DNA of 37,679 nt from an uncultured Pelagibacteraceae bacterium (GTDB taxonomy: Bacteria > Pseudomonadota > Alphaproteobacteria > Pelagibacterales > Pelagibacteraceae), in assembly GCA_902627045.1 (NCBI GenBank), contig CACOHP010000007.1, positions 1 to 37,679 of the forward strand, in the 5' to 3' direction. The notes beneath the pieces were generated by a model. That model searched no databases. It had not been told where the DNA came from and was given only the letters and a program-made list of their open reading frames with translations. Numbering within the stretch: position 1 is the first letter of the stretch; each line of letters begins with the position of its first letter. The translations under genes and the position numbers were made by a program. This document shows, piece by piece, positions 32,798 to 37,679 of this stretch.

Positions 32798-33199
32798 ATG
32801 ATCGATATCAAAGATATTTTAACAAAATATAAAAACGTTGCGTTAGTAGGAGCTAGCAGGGATGAAAAAAAAACTTCTACAATAGTTATGAAATTTTTAC
32901 AAAATTATGGATTTAAAGTTTATCCAGTTAATCCAAAAGTAAAAGGTGAAGTAATTTTAGGTGAGCCAGTTTTTGGTAAAATTTCAGAAATAAATGGACC
33001 AGTTGAAATAATTGATGTTTTTAGGCCATCTGATGAGGCTGTCGAAATTGTTAATGAAGCAATAAAAATTAATGCAAAAGTTTTATGGTTGCAATTGAAT
33101 ATTAAAAATCCTGAGGCAAAAAAAATTGCTGAGGCGAATAACATTATTTATGTAGAAGATAAATGCACCAAGGTAGAAGTCGAGAAACATTTTAATTAA
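32798..33199 (+). CDS. CoA-binding-domain protein (YccU-like)
   Basis: This 133-residue single Rossmann domain resembles the CoA-binding N-terminal domain of succinyl-CoA synthetase alpha: KNVALVGASRDEKKTSTIVM, YPVNPKVKGEVILGEPVFG, and VEIIDVFRPSDEAVEIVNEA. The end KVLWLQLNIKNPEAKKIAEA and VYVEDKCTKVEVEKHF are typical of the YccU/CoA_binding_2 family. Its function in bacteria is unknown. It overlaps the flavodoxin-fold reductase by one base. Confidence 0.9.
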   Translation: MIDIKDILTKYKNVALVGASRDEKKTSTIVMKFLQNYGFKVYPVNPKVKGEVILGEPVFGKISEINGPVEIIDVFRPSDEAVEIVNEAIKINAKVLWLQLNIKNPEAKKIAEANNIIYVEDKCTKVEVEKHFN

Positions 33200-33768
33200 T
33201 GAAAAAAATTTTTATTGTTTATGGTCATTACGATGAAAAATCCTTTAATGCCGCAATAAGAGATACCTTCATTGAGTCAGTCACAAAAAATGGTCATACA
33301 GTGGAAGTTGTTGATCTTTACAAAGAAAAATTTGATCCAGTTTTTTCAGGAGAGAAACCAGATGAAGTTGTTTTAAATCATAGAAGTAGAATAGAAAAAT
33401 CTGATGCAATAGTTTTAATTGCCCCAATATGGAATTTTAGAATGCCAGCAATAGTCGAAGGATGGATAGATAAAGTATTAGCTCCACCTTGGGCATTTAG
33501 ATTTAAAAGATTGTTTGGTAATTATGGATACCCTTTGGGTAACTTAAAAGGTAAAAAAGCTGTTGTGTTTTGCACTTATGGATCCCCACAATTTGCTGTT
33601 AGAACTTTCTTTTTGAATATGCCAACTAAAAGATTAAGAAGAGGTGTGTTTAATATATGCGGCATAACGGATGTTATATATAAAAGATACTTTGCTGTAC
33701 CATTCGTAGAAGATAAAAAAAGAAAAAAATTCTTAAAAGATGTTCAAAAAACAGCAAATAATATCTAA
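33199..33768 (+). CDS. Flavodoxin-fold NAD(P)H:quinone reductase-like protein
   Basis: This 189-residue protein has the FMN/FAD-binding flavodoxin fold of the MdaB/KefF/NQO1 family: KKIFIVYGHYDEKSFNAAIRDTF, the ring-contacting APIWNFRMPAIVEGWIDKVL, and KKAVVFCTYGSPQFAVR. It would carry out two-electron reduction of quinones or related electrophiles in the cytoplasm, protecting from redox stress. Length matches the family (about 190). The following secreted-protein gene starts 29 bases inside it. Confidence 0.87.
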   Translation: MKKIFIVYGHYDEKSFNAAIRDTFIESVTKNGHTVEVVDLYKEKFDPVFSGEKPDEVVLNHRSRIEKSDAIVLIAPIWNFRMPAIVEGWIDKVLAPPWAFRFKRLFGNYGYPLGNLKGKKAVVFCTYGSPQFAVRTFFLNMPTKRLRRGVFNICGITDVIYKRYFAVPFVEDKKRKKFLKDVQKTANNI

Positions 33769-34213
33769 ATTTTTAATAATTTTTTTCATCACAATCTCGA
33801 CTTCAAACGCAGAATTGCTTAAGCCAAATAGTAATATTAAACCTTCCGAAGTTGTAAAGATCCAACTGCTTGGACTTCAAAATAACAATAAAGTATTCAA
33901 TGATAGTGGAATTGAGCAAACTTGGAACTTTGCTCATCCTATGAATAAACAAGCTACAGGTCCTTTAGATAGATTTAAAGAAATGCTAAAAAGTAATAAC
34001 TATCAAATGATGATAAATCATATAAGTCACACTATTACACAAGTTAGAAGAGGGGATGACTGGGTTCAGTTTGAGGTAATTATACTAGATAAGGAAAAAA
34101 TTTATCATAAATTCAATTGGCAAGTTGAAAAATTTATAGAGGATGGACCTCTAAAGGATTGCTGGTTAACCACAATGGTATCTAGTCCAGAACCTTTAGG
34201 AAGTTCAATATGA
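33740..34213 (+). CDS. Secreted protein of unknown function (DUF4864-like)
   Basis: This 157-residue protein has a signal peptide (MFKKQQIISKFLIIFFITISTSNA, cleaved before ELLKP), so it should be periplasmic. The mature part, VVKIQLLGLQNNNKVFNDSGIEQTWNF to the HKFNWQVEKF end, resembles the DUF4864 layout (helical start, small alpha/beta body); this match is from memory and moderate. It overlaps the reductase gene by 29 bases in another frame; no later in-frame start keeps the signal peptide. Last gene of the run before the dimethylglycine-dehydrogenase-like operon, 56 bases away. Confidence 0.75.
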   Translation: MFKKQQIISKFLIIFFITISTSNAELLKPNSNIKPSEVVKIQLLGLQNNNKVFNDSGIEQTWNFAHPMNKQATGPLDRFKEMLKSNNYQMMINHISHTITQVRRGDDWVQFEVIILDKEKIYHKFNWQVEKFIEDGPLKDCWLTTMVSSPEPLGSSI

Positions 34214-34269
34214 TGCTCATTTATACAATTTTGTTTCGTTATGAATAAAAATTTAGTAGGTATATAATT

Positions 34270-36702
34270 ATGAAATCTAAAACAAAAGTAGTAGTTGTTG
34301 GTGGGGGAGTAGTCGGTGTAAGTGCTTTATACCATTTAGCAAAGAAAGGATGGTCCGATGTTGTTTTAGTTGAAAGAAAAGAACTTACTTCTGGTTCTAC
34401 TTGGCATGCAGCAGGATTATTACCACTTTTTAATATGAGTTATTCTGTTGGTCAGCTTCATAAATATGCAGTGAATTTGTATAAAACATTAGAGGAAGAA
34501 ACAGGTAAAAATGTAGGCTTTAGTGTTGTTTCAAATATTCGTTTAGCTAGCACTAAAGATAGAATGGATGAATACCATCAATATGCTGGTGTAGCTAAAA
34601 CTATAGGTGTGGATGTAAAATTTTTAACTCCACAACAAGTAAAAGAAATTTGGCCTTTATGTCATACAGATGATTTAGTAGGTGCAATTCAACATCCTGA
34701 AGATGGATACATACAACCAGCTGACTTAACTCAAGCATTGGCAACAGGTGCAAGAAATAGAGGAGCGGAAATTTATAGAAACACAGCTGTGCTATCAATG
34801 AAACAAACAAGAGATGGTTGGATTGTAGAAACTGACAAGGGATCAATTGAATGCGAACATGTGATTTCATGTTCTGGAAATTTTGCTCGACAAACAGGTG
34901 AAATGGTTGGATTAGATATCCCAGTTATACCTGTCGAACATCAATATATCGTAACGGAGCCACACCCTGAGATTCAAAAAAGAAAAAAAGAAGGCCTTCC
35001 AGAGATGGGAGTGCTTAGAGATAGTGATAGCAGATGGTATATGAGAGAGGAGGCTGGTGGATTAATTTTAGGCCCATATGAAGATGGCGCCCCTGCTTGC
35101 TATGTTGAAGGACCATCAAAAAATTCAGAGTATGAATTGTTTCAAGAGGATTTAGATAGACTTGCTCCACATATTGAAGGCGCAATACACCGTGTTCCAG
35201 CTTTTGGAGAAGTGGGTGTAAAAAAAGTTTATAACGGAGCAATCTGTTACACTCCAGATGGTAATCCAATAGTTGGTCCTGCTTGGGGTTTAAAAAATTT
35301 TTGGATTAACGAAGGACACAGCTTCGGAATAACTGCGGCGGGTGGCGCTGGTTGGCAATTAGCTGAATGGATCGTGGATGGAGAACCGACAATAGACATG
35401 TTGGGTGTAGAACCAAGACGTTATGGAAATTATGCTACTAAGTCATATTTAAAAGCAAAAAATGAAGAGGCTTATAGTCATGTTTTTATAGTTCATTATC
35501 CAGATGAAGAAAGGCCAGCAGCAAGACCTTTAAGGACCGCTCCTTGTTATGAAAGAATGAAAGCTTTAGGAGCTGTATTTGGACAAAAGTTTGGATGGGA
35601 ACGTCCTAATTTTTTTGCAACAGATGGCATGGAACAAAAAGATGATTGGTCTTTTAGAAGATCAAAATGGTTCGATGCTATTAAAAAAGAATGTGAGAAT
35701 GTAAGAAAAAACGTTGGGCTTTTAGATATGACTGCATTTGCAAAATGCAGAATAAAGGGACCAAAAGCAGAAGAATTTCTCGATTACTTAGTTGCTAATA
35801 AACTTCCAAAAAAAATTGGCAGAATTAATTTATGCCATGCATTAAACACCAAAGGAGGTGTGCATTCAGAGTTCACAATTATGAAAGAGGCAGAAAATTG
35901 TTACTATCTCGTTTCTGCCGGAGCAAACTTAAGATTAGATCATGACTGGATACAAAAATGGATGCCAACAGATGGTTCTGTTATATTTGAAGATCTAACT
36001 AATAGTACAGGTGTCCTTGTGGTTGCGGGCCCAAAAGCAAGAGAATTAATGAAAAAAGTTTCAACTGATGATTTTTCAAATGAAAATTTTAAATGGTTAA
36101 CAGCAAAAAATGTTAATGTTGGATACGCACCAGTAAATGCTATGAGAGTAAATTTTGTTGGAGAGTTAGGTTGGGAGTTACATCATCCAATCGAATATCA
36201 AAATCATATTTTTGATAAATTAATGGAAGCTGGTAAAGACTTAGGAATAAAACCGTTCGGAATCAGAGCTATGAACAGTTTAAGGATTGAAAAATCTTAT
36301 AAGCTTGTAGGAACCGAATTATCAATTGAATATTCTCCATATGAATCTGGTTTAGATAGATTTGTTCATCCAAATAAAGGAAACTTTATTGGTTTAGAAG
36401 CTTTGAATAAATGGAGAGAAAAAGGCTTTGATAATAAATTAGTCACTCTCGAAGTACACAATACAACAGACTCTGATGTTTTAGGAAATAATCCAATTTA
36501 TAAGGATGATAAAGTTGTAGGGAGAGCAACAGGAGGTGAATATGGATTCAGAATTGATAAATCAATAGCATTAGCTATGGTAAAACCTGATCTGGCTAAT
36601 GTTGGAGAAAAACTAAAAGTTGATATTCTAGGAAAGATGTACGAGGCCACGATTCTTGAAGAAAGCCCGTATGACTCTGAAAACAAATTATTGAGAGCTT
36701 AA
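34270..36702 (+). CDS. Dimethylglycine/sarcosine-dehydrogenase-like FAD-GcvT fusion
   Basis: This 810-residue protein has an N-terminal FAD oxidoreductase domain with GGGVVG at 11-16, and a DMGDH-like GSTWHAAGL in which His46 is the expected covalent FAD histidine. The DAO domain runs to about residue 430, followed by an aminomethyltransferase (GcvT) domain ([48 protein letters not shown]-type [18 protein letters not shown]). That is the complete architecture of dimethylglycine dehydrogenase: oxidative N-demethylation with formaldehyde captured as methylene-THF. It overlaps etfB by one base (TAATG), fitting electron transfer to ETF. Substrate could be dimethylglycine, sarcosine or another N-methyl amine. 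Confidence 0.9.
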   Translation: MKSKTKVVVVGGGVVGVSALYHLAKKGWSDVVLVERKELTSGSTWHAAGLLPLFNMSYSVGQLHKYAVNLYKTLEEETGKNVGFSVVSNIRLASTKDRMDEYHQYAGVAKTIGVDVKFLTPQQVKEIWPLCHTDDLVGAIQHPEDGYIQPADLTQALATGARNRGAEIYRNTAVLSMKQTRDGWIVETDKGSIECEHVISCSGNFARQTGEMVGLDIPVIPVEHQYIVTEPHPEIQKRKKEGLPEMGVLRDSDSRWYMREEAGGLILGPYEDGAPACYVEGPSKNSEYELFQEDLDRLAPHIEGAIHRVPAFGEVGVKKVYNGAICYTPDGNPIVGPAWGLKNFWINEGHSFGITAAGGAGWQLAEWIVDGEPTIDMLGVEPRRYGNYATKSYLKAKNEEAYSHVFIVHYPDEERPAARPLRTAPCYERMKALGAVFGQKFGWERPNFFATDGMEQKDDWSFRRSKWFDAIKKECENVRKNVGLLDMTAFAKCRIKGPKAEEFLDYLVANKLPKKIGRINLCHALNTKGGVHSEFTIMKEAENCYYLVSAGANLRLDHDWIQKWMPTDGSVIFEDLTNSTGVLVVAGPKARELMKKVSTDDFSNENFKWLTAKNVNVGYAPVNAMRVNFVGELGWELHHPIEYQNHIFDKLMEAGKDLGIKPFGIRAMNSLRIEKSYKLVGTELSIEYSPYESGLDRFVHPNKGNFIGLEALNKWREKGFDNKLVTLEVHNTTDSDVLGNNPIYKDDKVVGRATGGEYGFRIDKSIALAMVKPDLANVGEKLKVDILGKMYEATILEESPYDSENKLLRA

Positions 36703-37451
36703 TGAAAATTTTAGTAGCAGTAAAAAGAGTAATAGATTACAACGTGCAAATTAGAGTAAAGGAAGACAATACAGGTGTTGTGACAGATAATGTTAAAATG
36801 TCAACCAATCCACCTGATGATAATGCTATAGAAGAAGCAGTTAAGATTAAAGAATCTGGTAAAGCAACAGAAGTAGTGGCGGTAAGTATTGGAGAGGAGA
36901 AAGCTCAAGAAACAGTCCGTAAGGCACTAGCAGTTGGAGCTGACAGGGGAATACTTGTTAAAACAGATGGCGTTGTTGAACCTCTTTCAGTTTCGAAATT
37001 ATTACAAAAAATTGTCGAAAAAGAAAAACCAGATTTAGTTTTTATGGGTAAACAGGCAATCGATGATGATTGCAATCAGACAGGTCAAATGTTAAGTGCA
37101 CTTCTCAATTGGCCTCAAGCTACTTTTGCATCTAAAATTGAGATCAAAGATGGAAAGTTAGAGGTGACAAGAGAAATAGATGAAGGTTTAGAGACTATAG
37201 AGATAAATGTTCCTGCAATAGTAACCTGTGATTTAAGGTTAAATGAACCAAGATACGCCTCGCTACCAAATATAATGAAAGCCAAAAAAAAACCAATTGA
37301 ACAATTAAATGCGTCAGATTTAGGAGTGGATATAACACCAAGAATCGAGCAAATTAAAGTTGAAGAGCCACCTAAAAGAAAAGCTGGTATAAAAGTTTCT
37401 AGTGTATCTGAGTTGGTCCAAAAATTAAAAAATGAGGCTAAGGTAATATAA
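36702..37451 (+). CDS. etfB: Electron transfer flavoprotein beta subunit
   Basis: This 249-residue protein begins [20 protein letters not shown] and carries the EtfB landmarks [37 protein letters not shown] and [20 protein letters not shown] (the recognition-loop region). Length equals bacterial EtfB (about 250). With EtfA it accepts electrons from dehydrogenases such as the upstream DMGDH-like enzyme and passes them to ETF-quinone oxidoreductase. It overlaps the upstream gene by one base and is followed directly by etfA. Confidence 0.96.
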   Translation: MKILVAVKRVIDYNVQIRVKEDNTGVVTDNVKMSTNPPDDNAIEEAVKIKESGKATEVVAVSIGEEKAQETVRKALAVGADRGILVKTDGVVEPLSVSKLLQKIVEKEKPDLVFMGKQAIDDDCNQTGQMLSALLNWPQATFASKIEIKDGKLEVTREIDEGLETIEINVPAIVTCDLRLNEPRYASLPNIMKAKKKPIEQLNASDLGVDITPRIEQIKVEEPPKRKAGIKVSSVSELVQKLKNEAKVI

Positions 37452-37679
37452 ATGTCAGTTTTGTTAATTGCAGAACATAATAATAAAGAATTGAAGCCAT
37501 TCACTCTTAATGCTGCAACTGCAGCATCTCAAATAGATGATGATGTTCATGCAGTAATTATCGGTCACAATTGTGATGAAGCTGTTAAAGCATTATCAAA
37601 ATTAGAATTTGTTAAAAAAGTTATTCAGGTTGATGCTGCTCATTATGAGAATTTTGTTGCTGAAAATTTTGCACCAGTT
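37452..37679 (+). CDS. etfA: Electron transfer flavoprotein alpha subunit, 3' end cut by the window
   Basis: Only the first 76 codons are visible. They start MSVLLIAEHNNKELKPFTLNAATAASQ, the standard EtfA N-terminus, and continue through AVIIGHNCDEAV. The ATG follows the etfB stop without any gap. The FAD-binding C-terminal domain lies outside the window. Confidence 0.95.
   Translation, partial: MSVLLIAEHNNKELKPFTLNAATAASQIDDDVHAVIIGHNCDEAVKALSKLEFVKKVIQVDAAHYENFVAENFAPV

Noticed and set aside
36498..37504. Minus-strand open frames opposite the DMGDH-like and etfB genes
   Set aside because: Antisense shadows without domains or ribosome sites.

Overview
The window looks like a streamlined alphaproteobacterium of the SAR11 / Candidatus Pelagibacter type. 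The DNA is strongly AT-rich, proteins are rich in Lys, Ile and Asn, genes are packed with gaps of a few bases or 1-8 base overlaps, and no gene-free stretch exceeds about 220 bases. The gene content fits an ocean oligotroph: a periplasmic-binding-protein ABC importer, tetrahydrofolate-linked one-carbon enzymes, a dimethylglycine-dehydrogenase-like flavoprotein with ETF, and a photolyase. No rRNA, tRNA, CRISPR array, insertion sequence or phage gene was seen. The assignment is inferred from style and content.

Layout. (1) 1-8327, plus strand: the 3' part of a large VCBS-repeat surface protein, followed by three translationally coupled genes: a periplasmic HlyD-like adaptor, a GAF-HlyD membrane adaptor, and a polytopic M50 (site-2-protease-like) protein with a C-terminal HlyD-like arm. 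This looks like a dedicated export, processing or anchoring system and is the most unusual locus here. (2) 8324-10869, minus: CPD photolyase and a diaminopropionate ammonia-lyase-like PLP enzyme. (3) 10936-11886, plus: a GpsA-like dehydrogenase. (4) 11883-17030, minus: a complete branched-chain-amino-acid-type ABC importer (binding protein, hairpin, LivF, LivG, LivH, LivM) ending in a 27-residue membrane micro-ORF. (5) 17254-18042, plus: a class I glutamine amidotransferase. (6) 18039-24282, minus: formate-THF ligase, EamA exporter, an unknown protein, an Asp/Glu racemase-family protein, a cold-shock protein, and purE-purK-GNAT. (7) 24383-27787, plus: an uncharacterised operon of a degenerate M19 dipeptidase-like protein, a 550-residue unknown, a DUF3726-like protein and a 56-residue zinc-ribbon protein. 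(8) 27784-30547, minus: a MetF-like/GcvT-like (DmdA/LigM-type) demethylation pair, then a 34-residue membrane micro-ORF and a Yip1-like protein. (9) 30612-37679, plus: methyltransferase, small kinase, small nucleotidyltransferase, crotonase-fold protein, CoA-binding protein, flavodoxin-fold reductase, a secreted protein, then the dimethylglycine-dehydrogenase-like enzyme with etfB and the start of etfA.

How the parts work together. The GcvT-like demethylase would load methyl groups on THF and MetF would oxidise methyl-THF to methylene-THF. Formate-THF ligase links formate to 10-formyl-THF, and purE/purK lie on the purine route that consumes formyl-THF. The dimethylglycine-dehydrogenase-like enzyme would pass electrons to the adjacent ETF. 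The ABC importer could feed such pathways, but its substrate cannot be read from sequence.

Three short genes (27, 34 and 56 residues) were found by reading gaps between the larger genes. Two of them are supported by a pattern: all four convergent gene junctions in the window overlap by exactly 4 bases (CTAA or TTAA, interlocked stop codons), and two of these junctions exist only if the short genes are real.
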